From the NCBI RefSeq assembly GCF_009761815.1, contig NZ_RWIN01000040.1:48436-112435 (forward strand): DNA of 64,000 nt, given 5' to 3'. The notes below the pieces were generated by a model. It worked only from the letters and a program-made list of their open reading frames with translations, ran no database searches and was not told the origin of the DNA. This stretch comes from Pseudomonas sp. PB120. Lineage in GTDB: Bacteria > Pseudomonadota > Gammaproteobacteria > Pseudomonadales > Pseudomonadaceae. A program made the translations under genes and the position numbers. Shown piece after piece: positions 10,931 to 20,693 of the stretch. Position 1 is the first letter of the stretch; the number at the start of each line of letters is the position of its first letter.

Positions 10931-13150
10931 GTGCCCGACGCCATTTTGCGCCTCGCCCTGCCTTCGCCCCTGCGCCGCCTGTTCGATTACCGTGCACCTG
11001 CGGGAATCCTGCGCGCCCAGTTGCAGCCCGGCATGCGCTTGCGGGTGCCGTTCGGGCGGCGGGAGATGATTGGGATTCTGGTGGAAGTAACCGACCACAG
11101 CGAAGTGCCGGTCGAGAAACTCAAACCTGCCCTGGCCTTGCTCGACGCAACGCCACCGCTGCCGCCAGCGCTGTTCAAGCTGTGCCTGTGGACTTCCCAG
11201 TATTACCAGCACAGCCTCGGCGACACGTTGAGCTGGGCGCTGCCAGTGTTGCTGCGCCAGGGCGAACTGGCCGAAGCGCGCCAGGAGCGCTTTTGGTCCG
11301 CCGCGCCCGGCGCCAGCCTTGATGACCCGCGCATCGCCCGTGCCCCGCGCCAGCGTGAAGCTCTGGCAACGCTGGCCCAGCATCCCCACGGTGTCGCCCA
11401 TCAGTTGCTGAGCAAGTTGATGCTGAGCAAGGACAGCCTGGACTTGCTGCTGGCCAAGGACCTCGTGCAGGTCGAAATCCGCAAACACGCGCCCGGCGCC
11501 CGGCACGAACACTGGCTGGCACAACCGGAACTGCCGCTTAATCCCGAACAGCGTGCAGCCTATGAAGCGATCCGCGCCGGGTTCGACAGTTATCACGCGT
11601 TCCTGCTGGCTGGCGTCACCGGCAGCGGCAAGACCGAAGTCTATTTGCAACTGATCCGCGAAACCCTGGAAGCCGGCAAGCAAGCCTTGGTGCTGATCCC
11701 GGAGATCAACCTCGGCCCGCAAACCCTGGCGCGCTTCGAGCAGCGTTTCAATGCGCGCATCGCGCTGATTCACTCGGCGGTCAATGATCGCGAACGCCTG
11801 GAAGCGTGGCTCGCCGCCCGCGACGGCGACGCCGACATCATTATCGGCACCCGGTCGGCGCTGTTCACGCCCATGAAGAATCCCGGCCTGATCATCATCG
11901 ACGAAGAGCACGACGGCTCTTATAAGCAGCAGGAAGGTTTGCGTTATCACGCCCGCGATCTGGCACTCGTCCGCGCCCGGCAGGAAAACATTCCGATCGT
12001 GCTCGGCTCCGCCACGCCTTCGCTGGAAAGCCTGCATAACGCCTACACCGGTCGTTACGGTCTCCTACGCCTGAATGAGCGTGCGGGTGGCGCCAAGCAG
12101 CCACGATTCCTGCGTCTGGATGTAAAAAGCCGTCCGCTGGACAGCGGTATTTCCGGGCCGATGCAACAAGCCATCGGCCAGACCCTGGCAGCCGGCCAGC
12201 AAGTGCTGGTGTTCCTCAACCGGCGCGGCTTCGCGCCGACCTTGCTCTGCCACGACTGCGGCTGGATGTCCGAGTGCCAGCGCTGCGATGCGCGGATGAC
12301 GGTGCATCAACGCTCTGGCGAACTGCGCTGCCACCATTGTGGCTACGTCGAACGCGTGCCCCGGCACTGCCCGAAATGCCGCAAGGTCGATCTAAGGCCG
12401 GTGGGCGCCGGCACTGAACGGGCCGAAGAACGCCTGGCGATTCTGTTCCCGGACTTCCCGGTGCTGCGGGTCGACCGGGACAGCACGTCGCGCAAAGACG
12501 CGATGAATCAACTGTTCGCCACCATTCAGAAAGGCCAGCCGTGCATTCTGGTGGGCACGCAGATGCTTGCCAAAGGGCATCACTTTCCACGGGTGACGCT
12601 GGTGTCGATTCTCGATGCCGACGGCGGACTGTTCTCCGGCGACTTCCGCGCCAGCGAGCGCATGGCACAGTTGATCGTCCAGGTGGCCGGTCGCGCGGGC
12701 CGGGCCGAGGAGCCTGGCCGGGTGATTATCCAGACGCACCTGGCCGACCATCCGCTGCTGGTGCAACTGACGGAACAGGGTTACTTCGCCTTCGCCGAGC
12801 AGGCGCTGAGCGAGCGCCGCAGTGCGGGGTTGCCGCCGTTTGCGCACCTGGCGCTGTTGCGGGCCGAAGCGCACAAACCGGGGCAAGCCGAAGGCTTTCT
12901 CGATGAAGCATGCAGCGAGGCCGAGCGTTTACTGGCCGAGCAGAATTCGAGCGGGATTGAGCTGCTCGGGCCGGTGCCGGCACCGATGGAACGTCGGGCC
13001 GGGCGTTATCGGGCGCAGTTGTTGTTGCAGGCGACGGCCCGGGCACCGTTGCACCGGTTGCTGGCCAGCTGGTTGCTGGTGCTGGAGCAGATGCCGAGTG
13101 GACGGGCGGTGCGCTGGTCGCTGGACGTCGATCCCGTGGATTTGTATTGA
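10931..13150 (+). CDS. priA: Primosomal protein N' (replication restart helicase PriA)
   Basis: Superfamily 2 DNA helicase that reloads the replisome at stalled forks. The product of 739 residues starts at GTG. An N-terminal 3'-DNA-binding domain (about 1-100) is followed by a helicase with Walker A GVTGSGKT (residues 228-235) and the DEEH box IIIDEEHDGSYKQ (about 320). The zinc-binding Cys pairs are present (CHDCGWMSECQRC, then CHHCG and CPKC). The second helicase lobe carries GTQMLAKGHHFP. Length and motifs are normal. It is divergent from rpmE and followed by a REP doublet. Confidence 0.97.
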   Translation: MPDAILRLALPSPLRRLFDYRAPAGILRAQLQPGMRLRVPFGRREMIGILVEVTDHSEVPVEKLKPALALLDATPPLPPALFKLCLWTSQYYQHSLGDTLSWALPVLLRQGELAEARQERFWSAAPGASLDDPRIARAPRQREALATLAQHPHGVAHQLLSKLMLSKDSLDLLLAKDLVQVEIRKHAPGARHEHWLAQPELPLNPEQRAAYEAIRAGFDSYHAFLLAGVTGSGKTEVYLQLIRETLEAGKQALVLIPEINLGPQTLARFEQRFNARIALIHSAVNDRERLEAWLAARDGDADIIIGTRSALFTPMKNPGLIIIDEEHDGSYKQQEGLRYHARDLALVRARQENIPIVLGSATPSLESLHNAYTGRYGLLRLNERAGGAKQPRFLRLDVKSRPLDSGISGPMQQAIGQTLAAGQQVLVFLNRRGFAPTLLCHDCGWMSECQRCDARMTVHQRSGELRCHHCGYVERVPRHCPKCRKVDLRPVGAGTERAEERLAILFPDFPVLRVDRDSTSRKDAMNQLFATIQKGQPCILVGTQMLAKGHHFPRVTLVSILDADGGLFSGDFRASERMAQLIVQVAGRAGRAEEPGRVIIQTHLADHPLLVQLTEQGYFAFAEQALSERRSAGLPPFAHLALLRAEAHKPGQAEGFLDEACSEAERLLAEQNSSGIELLGPVPAPMERRAGRYRAQLLLQATARAPLHRLLASWLLVLEQMPSGRAVRWSLDVDPVDLY

Positions 13151-13163
13151 ATTCGAGATTGCT

Positions 13164-13238
13164 ATCGCGAGCAGGCTCGCTCCCACAGGGGATCTGTGGC
13201 GCTCAACTGACCAATGTGGGAGCGAGCCTGCTCGCGAT
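13164..13238. repeat. REP doublet (GCGAGCAGGCTCGCTCCCAC type)
   Basis: A perfect 24-base inverted repeat, 13164-13187 against 13215-13238, between priA and argS. Confidence 0.8.
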
Positions 13239-13370
13239 GAGGCCCGATTTGTCACCACATATCCATAACCTGCCCGCTATAGTTGGCAAGCCCGCTTTCG
13301 CAACGGATAATGCCCAGTTTTTCCACTAGCGCATCAAGCGCCGCCGCGCTTGCGGTCGAAAGAGAACACC

Positions 13371-15107
13371 ATGAAAGACACCATTCGCCAGCTGATCCAA
13401 CAAGCCATCACCCAACTCGTCAACGAAGGTGTGTTGCCTGAAGGCCTGACGCCGGCGATCCAGGTGGAAAACTCCCGTGACAAGACGCACGGCGACTTCG
13501 CCAGCAACATCGCCATGATGCTGGCCAAGCCGGCCGGCATGAAGCCGCGCGATCTGGCCGAGAAAATCATCGCCGCGCTGCCGGCTGACGAGAACGTCAC
13601 CAAGACCGAAATCGCCGGCCCGGGCTTCCTGAACTTCTTCCAGAACACCCAGGCCCTGGCCTCGCGCCTGGACGCGGCCCTGGCCGACGAAAAAATCGGC
13701 GTGCGCAAGGCCGGCCCGGCGCAGCGCACGGTGGTCGACCTGTCGGCACCGAACCTCGCCAAAGAGATGCACGTCGGCCACTTGCGCTCGACCATCATTG
13801 GCGACGGTGTGGCCCGCGTACTCGAATTCCTTGGCGACGAAGTGATCCGTCAGAACCACGTGGGCGACTGGGGCACCCAATTCGGCATGCTGATGGCTTA
13901 CCTCCAGGAAAACCCGATCACCAGCGACGAGCTGTCGGACCTGGAAAACTTCTACCGCGCGGCCAAAGGGCGCTTCGATGAATCCGAAGAGTTCGCCGAC
14001 CGCGCCCGTGGCCTGGTGGTCAAGCTGCAAGCCGGCGACCCGGACTGCCTGGCGCTGTGGACCAAGTTCAAGGACATCTCGCTGTCCCACTGCCAGAAAA
14101 TCTACGAGCTGCTGAACGTCAAACTGACCATGGCCGACGTGATGGGCGAAAGCGCCTATAACGACGACCTGATCAATGTGGTCAACGACCTCAAGGCCGC
14201 CGGAATGCTGGTCGAAAGTAACGGCGCCCAGTGCGTGTTCCTCGACGAGTTCAAGAACGCCGATGGCGATCCGCTGCCGGTGATCATCGTCAAGGCTGAC
14301 GGCGGTTACCTCTACGCCACCACCGACCTGGCGGCCGTGCGTTATCGCAGCGGCAAACTGAAAGCTGATCGCGCGCTTTATTTCGTCGACCAGCGCCAGG
14401 CCCTGCACTTCCAGCAAGTCTTCGCAGTCGCCCGCAAGGCCGGCTTTGTGACGCACCCGATGGAAATGGAACACATGGGCTTCGGCACCATGAACGGCGC
14501 TGACGGCCGTCCGTTCAAGACCCGTGATGGCGGCACCGTGAAGCTGATCGACCTGCTGACCGAAGCCCAGGAACGCGCCTACACCCTGGTGAAGGACAAG
14601 AACCCGGAGCTGGCCGAGGCCGAGTTGCGCAACATCGCCAAGGTCGTGGGCATCGGCGCGGTGAAATACGCCGACCTGTCCAAGCATCGCACCAGTGACT
14701 ACAGCTTCAACTTCGACCTGATGCTGAACTTCGAAGGCAACACCGCGCCGTACCTGCTGTACGCATACACCCGCGTGGCTGGTGTGTTCCGCAAGCTCGG
14801 CAAGGACTTCAGCGAAGTCGAAGGCCAGATCGTCCTCGAAGCGCCACACGAACATGAGCTGGCGGCCAAGCTGGCTCAGTTCGGCGAAGTGCTGAACAAC
14901 GTTTCCGACAAAGGGACGCCGCACATCCTCTGCACCTACCTGTACGATGTGGCCGGCCTGTTCTCCAGCTTCTACGAGAACTGCCCGATCCTCAGCGCTG
15001 AAACCCCGGCGCAAATGCAAAGCCGCCTGCGCCTTGCCGCGCTGACCGGTCGCACCCTCAAGCAAGGCCTGGAACTCTTGGGTCTGGAAACTCTGGAGCG
15101 TATGTAA
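13371..15107 (+). CDS. argS: Arginyl-tRNA synthetase
   Basis: Charges tRNA-Arg in the cytoplasm. The ATG at 13371 ([11 protein letters not shown]) follows an AAGAGAA ribosome site. The 578-residue product has the N-terminal tRNA-contacting domain (about 1-105), the class I signature HVGH at residues 134-137 and the C-terminal DALR anticodon-binding domain (about 460-578). The SPOR-domain gene begins two bases after its stop, so the two are cotranscribed. Confidence 0.97.
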   Translation: MKDTIRQLIQQAITQLVNEGVLPEGLTPAIQVENSRDKTHGDFASNIAMMLAKPAGMKPRDLAEKIIAALPADENVTKTEIAGPGFLNFFQNTQALASRLDAALADEKIGVRKAGPAQRTVVDLSAPNLAKEMHVGHLRSTIIGDGVARVLEFLGDEVIRQNHVGDWGTQFGMLMAYLQENPITSDELSDLENFYRAAKGRFDESEEFADRARGLVVKLQAGDPDCLALWTKFKDISLSHCQKIYELLNVKLTMADVMGESAYNDDLINVVNDLKAAGMLVESNGAQCVFLDEFKNADGDPLPVIIVKADGGYLYATTDLAAVRYRSGKLKADRALYFVDQRQALHFQQVFAVARKAGFVTHPMEMEHMGFGTMNGADGRPFKTRDGGTVKLIDLLTEAQERAYTLVKDKNPELAEAELRNIAKVVGIGAVKYADLSKHRTSDYSFNFDLMLNFEGNTAPYLLYAYTRVAGVFRKLGKDFSEVEGQIVLEAPHEHELAAKLAQFGEVLNNVSDKGTPHILCTYLYDVAGLFSSFYENCPILSAETPAQMQSRLRLAALTGRTLKQGLELLGLETLERM

Positions 15108-15108
15108 G

Positions 15109-15807
15109 TTGGCTGCCAAGAAAAAACCTGCACCCAAGCGTGGCGCCAGCCGTTACCAAGCTCCTGCAAAGCAACCGATCCCGGGCTGGTTGTGGATGGC
15201 CATCGGCCTGACGGTCGGCGCGTTCATCGTGTTTCTGATGAAGCTTGAACCGGGCAAGGGCAGCGAGAGTGTCAAGCGCGAAAAGATCGAGCAGCAGAAA
15301 GCCACCAAGATCGCCGAGGCCAACAAGACCCCGCCGAGCCCGACGCAACCGGTGAAGCCGAAGTACGACTTCTACACCTTGCTGCCGGAATCGGAAGTGA
15401 TCGTGCCGCCGGATGCCGTACCGGAGAAAACCCTGCCGACGCCGGCAGTTCCGACCACGCCGGTCACCCCTGCGGAAGCGGCGAAAATCGACACTGCACG
15501 CGCTCAGGCCGCCCTGGCCGGCGTTACGCCCCCACCGGCACCGCCCGTCGCCAAGGCCGCACCTGTCACCAAGTTCTTCCTTCAGGCGGGTTCGTTCCGC
15601 AAAGAGGCTGATGCGGACAAGGTGCGTGCGCAGATCATCCTGCTGGGTCAGGCGGTGGCGGTCGAGTCTGGCACGGTCAAGGACGAAACCTGGTACCGGG
15701 TGCTGGTCGGACCGTTCAGCAACCGCGAACAATTGACCACGGCACAGAAACAACTGGCCGGGGCCGGGTTCAGCAACCTGTTGTTACAACAACGTCAGAA
15801 CCGCTGA
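15109..15807 (+). CDS. SPOR-domain membrane protein (FtsN-like)
   Basis: Bitopic inner-membrane protein expected to bind denuded septal peptidoglycan. The 232-residue product starts at TTG two bases after argS. It has a basic cytoplasmic tail (MAAKKKPAPKRG), one membrane span (about residues 24-43), a Pro/Thr-rich periplasmic linker and a C-terminal SPOR domain (about 155-230, KFFLQAGSFRKEADADKVRAQ). This layout matches the division protein FtsN, and the place before hslVU matches ftsN in enterobacteria. The low-complexity linker keeps me from calling it FtsN outright. Confidence 0.85.
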   Translation: MAAKKKPAPKRGASRYQAPAKQPIPGWLWMAIGLTVGAFIVFLMKLEPGKGSESVKREKIEQQKATKIAEANKTPPSPTQPVKPKYDFYTLLPESEVIVPPDAVPEKTLPTPAVPTTPVTPAEAAKIDTARAQAALAGVTPPPAPPVAKAAPVTKFFLQAGSFRKEADADKVRAQIILLGQAVAVESGTVKDETWYRVLVGPFSNREQLTTAQKQLAGAGFSNLLLQQRQNR

Positions 15808-15831
15808 TTCCGGCTCAAAACAACGAACGCC

Positions 15832-15964
15832 TGTGGCGAGGGAGCTTACTCCCGCTGGGTCGCGAAGCGGCCCCAAAGCCCGCAAACGCGGTGGATCAGA
15901 CAAACCGCGTTCGCCGGGTTTACGACGGCTTCGCCGCCGAGCGGGAGCAAGCTCCCTCGCCACA
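15832..15964. repeat. REP doublet (GTGGCGAGGGAGC type) before hslV
   Basis: Inverted REP units GTGGCGAGGGAGCTTACTCC and its counterpart GGGAGCAAGCTCCCTCGCCA, with a central stretch that closely matches the doublet at 18037-18168. Confidence 0.8.
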
Positions 15965-16086
15965 GGAGATTGCGCCGTACGGCCGCACCGCTCGTCCCCT
16001 CTCCTGTCCCGCAGTTGAAATCCTCTCCACCACCCCCATATGAATGGGCAGAAGGCATTTTCGCCCCGCTGCGTGGAGACTCTCCC

Positions 16087-16617
16087 TTGACCACCATCGT
16101 TTCAGTTCGCCGCCACGGCAAAGTCGTCATGGGCGGCGACGGCCAGGTTTCACTAGGCAACACCGTGATGAAAGGCAACGCGAAGAAAGTTCGTCGCCTG
16201 TACCACGGCCAGGTGATCGCCGGTTTTGCCGGGGCCACCGCTGACGCCTTTACCCTGTTCGAACGCTTTGAAGGCCAGCTGGAAAAGCACCAGGGGCACC
16301 TGGTTCGCGCCGCCGTCGAACTCGCCAAAGAATGGCGCACCGACCGCTCCCTCAGCCGCCTCGAAGCCATGCTCGCGGTCGCCAACAAAGACGCGTCCCT
16401 GATCATCACCGGCAACGGTGACGTGGTTGAACCCGAAGAAGGCCTGATCGCCATGGGTTCCGGTGGCGGTTACGCACAGGCCGCTGCCAGCGCACTGCTG
16501 AAGAAGACCGATCTGTCGGCCCGCGAAATCGTCGAAACCGCGCTCGGCATTGCCGGCGACATCTGCGTATTCACCAACCACACCTTCACCATTGAGGAGC
16601 AGGACCTCGCCGAGTAA
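16087..16617 (+). CDS. hslV: ATP-dependent protease subunit HslV
   Basis: Peptidase chamber of the HslVU (ClpQY) protease. The start is the TTG at 16087, which places Thr directly after the initiator (product [20 protein letters not shown]); this Thr must be the first residue because it is the nucleophile. A GGAGA ribosome site precedes it. A longer frame from 15970 lacks family similarity. The 176-residue length is normal. hslU follows after 55 bases. Confidence 0.95.
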   Translation: MTTIVSVRRHGKVVMGGDGQVSLGNTVMKGNAKKVRRLYHGQVIAGFAGATADAFTLFERFEGQLEKHQGHLVRAAVELAKEWRTDRSLSRLEAMLAVANKDASLIITGNGDVVEPEEGLIAMGSGGGYAQAAASALLKKTDLSAREIVETALGIAGDICVFTNHTFTIEEQDLAE

Positions 16618-16672
16618 GCCTGGTTCGGCCTTAGCGCCACGGCTCACTTTTGCTTGAGGACCGCCAATTACT

Positions 16673-18010
16673 ATGTCCATGACTCCCCGTGAAATCGTCC
16701 ACGAACTCAATCGCCATATCATCGGCCAGGACGATGCCAAGCGCGCCGTCGCCATCGCGTTGCGTAACCGCTGGCGCCGGATGCAGCTGCCTGAAGAGCT
16801 GCGTGTTGAAGTAACCCCCAAGAACATCCTGATGATCGGCCCGACCGGTGTCGGTAAAACCGAGATCGCCCGTCGCCTGGCCAAACTCGCCAATGCGCCG
16901 TTCATCAAGGTCGAAGCGACCAAGTTCACCGAAGTCGGCTACGTCGGCCGTGACGTCGAATCGATCATTCGTGACCTGGCGGATGCGGCGATCAAGCTGC
17001 TGCGCGAACAGGAAATGACCAAGGTTCGCCACCGTGCCGAAGACGCCGCTGAAGAGCGCATCCTCGACGCCTTGCTGCCACCGGCACGCATGGGCTTCAA
17101 CAACGACGAAGCACCGACGTCCGATTCCAACACCCGTCAGCTGTTCCGCAAGCGCCTGCGCGAAGGTCAGCTGGATGACAAGGAGATTGAAATCGAAGTC
17201 GCCGAAGTGGCCGGCGTCGATATCTCCGCGCCACCGGGCATGGAAGAAATGACCAACCAGCTGCAGAGCCTGTTCGCCAACATGGGCAAGGGCAAACGCA
17301 AGAGCCGCAAGCTCAAGGTCAAGGAAGCGCTGAAACTGGTGCGCGACGAAGAAGCCGGGCGCCTGGTCAACGATGAAGAATTGAAAGCCAAGGCCCTGGA
17401 AGCGGTCGAGCAGCACGGCATCGTATTCATCGACGAAATCGACAAGGTCGCCAAGCGCGGTAACTCCGGCGGCGTCGACGTGTCCCGTGAAGGCGTACAG
17501 CGCGACTTGCTGCCGCTGATCGAAGGCTGCACCGTCAACACCAAACTGGGCATGGTCAAGACTGACCACATCCTGTTCATTGCCTCCGGTGCGTTCCACC
17601 TGAGCAAGCCGAGCGATCTGGTGCCTGAGCTGCAAGGTCGCCTGCCGATTCGCGTCGAGCTCAAGGCGCTGACGCCGGACGACTTCGAGCGCATTCTCAG
17701 CGAACCGCACGCATCGCTCACCGAGCAATATTGCGCGCTGTTGAAAACCGAAGGTTTGGCCATCGAGTTCCAGCCGGACGGCATCAAGCGCATCGCCGAG
17801 ATCGCGTGGCAGGTGAACGAGAAAACCGAGAACATCGGTGCCCGTCGCCTGCACACGCTGCTCGAGCGCTTACTGGAAGAGGTGTCGTTCAGTGCCGGTG
17901 ATCTGGCCAGCGCTCACGACGGCAAGGTGATCCTGATCGATGCCGACTACGTCAACAGCCACCTCGGCGAATTGGCGCAGAACGAAGACCTGTCCCGTTA
18001 TATCCTGTAG
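16673..18010 (+). CDS. hslU: HslU unfoldase ATPase
   Basis: AAA+ ring that unfolds substrates and feeds them into HslV. The 445-residue product has Walker A GPTGVGKT (residues 56-63), the GYVGRD pore motif (about residue 90), an inserted I-domain (about 110-240) and Walker [10 protein letters not shown] (about 250). It ends in the conserved tail EDLSRYIL, which docks into HslV. Operon with hslV; the pair is flanked by near-identical REP doublets. Confidence 0.97.
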   Translation: MSMTPREIVHELNRHIIGQDDAKRAVAIALRNRWRRMQLPEELRVEVTPKNILMIGPTGVGKTEIARRLAKLANAPFIKVEATKFTEVGYVGRDVESIIRDLADAAIKLLREQEMTKVRHRAEDAAEERILDALLPPARMGFNNDEAPTSDSNTRQLFRKRLREGQLDDKEIEIEVAEVAGVDISAPPGMEEMTNQLQSLFANMGKGKRKSRKLKVKEALKLVRDEEAGRLVNDEELKAKALEAVEQHGIVFIDEIDKVAKRGNSGGVDVSREGVQRDLLPLIEGCTVNTKLGMVKTDHILFIASGAFHLSKPSDLVPELQGRLPIRVELKALTPDDFERILSEPHASLTEQYCALLKTEGLAIEFQPDGIKRIAEIAWQVNEKTENIGARRLHTLLERLLEEVSFSAGDLASAHDGKVILIDADYVNSHLGELAQNEDLSRYIL

Positions 18011-18036
18011 GTCACATTCTGTGTGATCGGGCTCCC

Positions 18037-18168
18037 GTGGCGAGGGAGCTTGCTCCCGCTGGGTCGCGAAGCGGCCCCAAAATCGGTGAATGCGGTTTAT
18101 CAGACAAACCACATTCACCGGCTTTACGACGGCTGCGCAGCCGAGCGGGAGCAAGCTCCCTCGCCACA
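18037..18168. repeat. REP doublet (GTGGCGAGGGAGC type) after hslU
   Basis: Same structure and mostly the same interior as 15832-15964, in the same orientation, including the shared tail TTTACGACGGCT and GAGCGGGAGCAAGCTCCCTC. Confidence 0.8.
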
Positions 18169-18216
18169 GGATCACCCGTCGACACAGGGCCTTCATACAG
18201 ACGGAAGACCGGCCCC

Positions 18217-18597
18217 ATGACGACCCAACTCCCCACCGACATCAAACTGCACAAAGCCTCGAAAACCCTGTCGCTGAAATACGCTTCGGGCGAGGAATAT
18301 CACCTGCCCGCCGAGTTCCTGCGCGTGCACTCTCCTTCCGCCGAGGTCCAGGGCCACGGCAAACCTATCCTGCAATTTGGCAAGATCAACGTAGGACTGA
18401 CCAAGGTAGAACCGGCCGGTCAGTACGCACTGAAATTGACCTTCGACGACGGCCACGACAGCGGCCTGTTCACCTGGGAATACCTCTACGAACTGGGGCG
18501 ACGTTATGACGCACTCTGGGAGGATTATCTGGCCGAGCTGAAAGCGGCTGGAAAAACCCGCGACCCGAACGAATCCGTCGTCAAGCTGATGCTCTAA
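18217..18597 (+). CDS. DUF971 (gamma-butyrobetaine hydroxylase-like N-domain) protein
   Basis: Small cytoplasmic protein of the GBBH-like N-terminal domain family (DUF971), found widely as a free-standing domain in proteobacteria and of unproven role. In some proteins this domain is tied to Fe-S biogenesis. The ATG at 18217 gives 126 residues (MTTQLPTDIKLHKASKTL), with the family core LKYASGEEYHLPAEFLRVHS and GLFTWEYLYELG. It sits between hslU and phaC1, a common Pseudomonas order. Function not assigned. Confidence 0.88.
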   Translation: MTTQLPTDIKLHKASKTLSLKYASGEEYHLPAEFLRVHSPSAEVQGHGKPILQFGKINVGLTKVEPAGQYALKLTFDDGHDSGLFTWEYLYELGRRYDALWEDYLAELKAAGKTRDPNESVVKLML

Positions 18598-18695
18598 GTC
18601 AAGCCTCTCGCTCATTAGAAGGCATTTTCTAATTCCATCTGTTTGAATGCTCCGCCTCAGGGCCGCTGATTGGCCCGCTTGCGAAAAAAATTAAA

Positions 18696-18780
18696 CTCGG
18701 GTAACCAATGGAACTGGCAAGTTCCCTGCAGTGCTCTCTGCGATAAAAAAGCAGCGATGCAGTATTAACGGTCACCCGAG
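18696..18780. promoter_or_regulatory. Spaced inverted repeat upstream of phaC1
   Basis: CTCGGGTAACC (18696-18706) and GGTCACCCGAG (18770-18780) are reverse complements at 10 of 11 positions, 63 bases apart, within the phaC1 upstream region. They are candidate half-sites for a regulator such as PhaD, which is known in P. putida to bind the phaC1 and phaI promoters. I do not see the same sequence before phaI. Confidence 0.4.
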
Positions 18781-18784
18781 TAGT

Positions 18785-18830
18785 AGTACCTGGCTTTGGC
18801 TGTGTGACTACACAGCTGGACTCAGGTACT
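18785..18830 (+). promoter_or_regulatory. Long nested hairpin in the phaC1 leader
   Basis: Outer arms AGTACCTG (18785-18792) and CAGGTACT (18823-18830), and inner arms GCTGTGT (18799-18805) and ACACAGC (18810-18816) around GACT. The two six-base segments between the arms can pair mostly by G-U wobbles, so RNA would form a nearly continuous stem of about 21 pairs ending 26 bases before the phaC1 ATG. As DNA, the inner palindrome could be an operator. Confidence 0.55.
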
Positions 18831-18856
18831 CGTCTCAGGACAATGGAGCGTCGTAG

Positions 18857-20536
18857 ATGAGTAACAAGAATAACGATGACTTGAAGTATCAAGCCTCGGA
18901 AAACACCTTGGGGCTGAATCCTGTCGTTGGGCTGCGTGGAAAGGATCTACTGGCTTCTGCTCGAATGGTGCTCAGGCAGGCCATCAAACAACCGATTCAC
19001 AGTGCCAAACATGTTGCCCATTTTGGCCTTGAACTGAAGAACGTGTTGTTCGGCAAATCCGAGTTGCAACCTACTAGCGATGACCGTCGCTTCGCCGATC
19101 CGGCATGGAGCCAGAACCCGCTTTACAAACGTTATTTGCAAACTTACCTGGCGTGGCGCAAGGAGCTTCACGACTGGATCGATGACAGCAATCTTCCACC
19201 CAAAGACGTCAGTCGCGGGCACTTCGTGATCAACCTCATGACCGAAGCCATGGCCCCGACCAACACCGCCGCCAACCCGGCAGCGGTCAAGCGCTTCTTC
19301 GAAACCGGCGGCAAAAGCCTGCTCGATGGCCTGTCGCATCTGGCCAAGGATCTGGTACACAACGGCGGCATGCCGAGCCAGGTCAACATGGGCGCATTCG
19401 AAGTCGGCAAGAGCCTGGGCGTGACCGAAGGCGCGGTGGTGTTCCGCAACGATGTGCTGGAGCTGATCCAGTACCGCCCGACCACCGAACAGGTGCATGA
19501 GCGCCCGCTGCTGGTGGTGCCGCCACAGATCAACAAGTTTTATGTCTTCGACCTGAGCCCGGACAAGAGCCTGGCGCGCTTCTGCCTGCGCAACCACGTC
19601 CAGACCTTCATCGTCAGCTGGCGCAACCCGACCAAGGAACAGCGCGAGTGGGGCCTGTCGACTTACATCGAAGCGCTCAAGGAAGCGGTCGACGTGGTCA
19701 CCGCGATCACCGGCAGCAAAGACATCAACATGCTCGGCGCCTGCTCAGGCGGCATCACTTGCACCGCGCTGCTGGGCCACTACGCCGCGATCGGCGAGAA
19801 GAAGGTCAACGCCCTGACCCTGCTGGTGAGCGTGCTGGACACGACACTGGACAGCGACGTGGCCTTGTTCGTCGACGAACAGACCCTCGAGACCGCCAAG
19901 CGTCATTCCTATCAGGCCGGCGTGCTGGAAGGCCGAGACATGGCGAAAGTCTTCGCCTGGATGCGCCCCAACGACCTGATCTGGAACTACTGGGTCAACA
20001 ACTACCTGTTGGGCAACGAGCCCCCGGTGTTCGACATCCTGTTCTGGAACAACGACACGACTCGACTGCCGGCAGCCTTCCACGGCGACTTGATCGAGAT
20101 GTTCAAAAGCAATCCATTGATTCGCTCCAATGCACTGGAAGTGTGCGGCACGCCGATCGACCTGAAACAGGTTACGGCCGACATCTTTTCCCTGGCAGGC
20201 ACCAACGACCACATCACCCCCTGGAAGTCCTGCTACAAGTCGGCGCAACTGTTCGGCGGCAAGGTCGAATTCGTGCTGTCCAGCAGTGGGCATATCCAGA
20301 GCATTCTGAACCCGCCGGGCAACCCGAAATCGCGCTACATGACCAGCGCCGAGATGCCGGTCAACGCCGAGGACTGGCAGGAAAACTCCACCAAGCACAC
20401 CGATTCCTGGTGGCTGCACTGGCAGGCATGGCAAGCCGAGCGTTCGGGCAAGCTGAAGAAATCCCCGACCAGCCTGGGCAACAAAACCTACACCGCCGGC
20501 GAAGCTGCGCCGGGCACTTATGTACATGAGCGGTAA
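18857..20536 (+). CDS. phaC1: Class II (medium-chain) PHA synthase 1
   Basis: Polymerises (R)-3-hydroxyacyl-CoA into medium-chain-length polyhydroxyalkanoate on the granule surface. The 559-residue product has the N-terminal PhaC domain and an alpha/beta-hydrolase core. The lipase-like box is GACSGG with nucleophile Cys296; Asp451 (NDHITPW) and His479 (SSGHIQS) complete the triad, at the same positions as in the well-studied P. oleovorans enzyme. It heads the phaC1-phaZ-phaC2-phaD locus. The leader carries a strong hairpin, and codons 3-6 form a Crc/Hfq-type site. Confidence 0.97.
   Translation: MSNKNNDDLKYQASENTLGLNPVVGLRGKDLLASARMVLRQAIKQPIHSAKHVAHFGLELKNVLFGKSELQPTSDDRRFADPAWSQNPLYKRYLQTYLAWRKELHDWIDDSNLPPKDVSRGHFVINLMTEAMAPTNTAANPAAVKRFFETGGKSLLDGLSHLAKDLVHNGGMPSQVNMGAFEVGKSLGVTEGAVVFRNDVLELIQYRPTTEQVHERPLLVVPPQINKFYVFDLSPDKSLARFCLRNHVQTFIVSWRNPTKEQREWGLSTYIEALKEAVDVVTAITGSKDINMLGACSGGITCTALLGHYAAIGEKKVNALTLLVSVLDTTLDSDVALFVDEQTLETAKRHSYQAGVLEGRDMAKVFAWMRPNDLIWNYWVNNYLLGNEPPVFDILFWNNDTTRLPAAFHGDLIEMFKSNPLIRSNALEVCGTPIDLKQVTADIFSLAGTNDHITPWKSCYKSAQLFGGKVEFVLSSSGHIQSILNPPGNPKSRYMTSAEMPVNAEDWQENSTKHTDSWWLHWQAWQAERSGKLKKSPTSLGNKTYTAGEAAPGTYVHER
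18863..18874 (+). promoter_or_regulatory. Candidate Crc/Hfq site at the start of phaC1
   Basis: AACAAGAATAAC in codons 3-6 fits the repeated AAN motif bound by Hfq with Crc in Pseudomonas. Crc-dependent inhibition of phaC1 translation is reported for P. putida. The match is seen; function here is inferred. Confidence 0.6.
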
Positions 20537-20553
20537 CTGACACACCCGCTCCC

Positions 20554-20657
20554 TGTAGGAGCGAGCGAGCTCGCTCGCGATGGGCGTCAACGATTACGCG
20601 CACTGTCTGATTTAACGCGTTGCCTTGGCGTTTTTCGCGAGCAAGCTCGCTCCTACA
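20554..20657. repeat. REP doublet between phaC1 and phaZ
   Basis: TGTAGGAGCGAGCGAGCTCG (20554 on) and the opposed unit ending CTCGCTCCTACA (20657), inside the pha locus; may stabilise upstream mRNA or attenuate read-through. Confidence 0.75.
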
Positions 20658-20693
20658 GGGGACCGGGATGAATTCACCCACAGGGCCTGAAGC

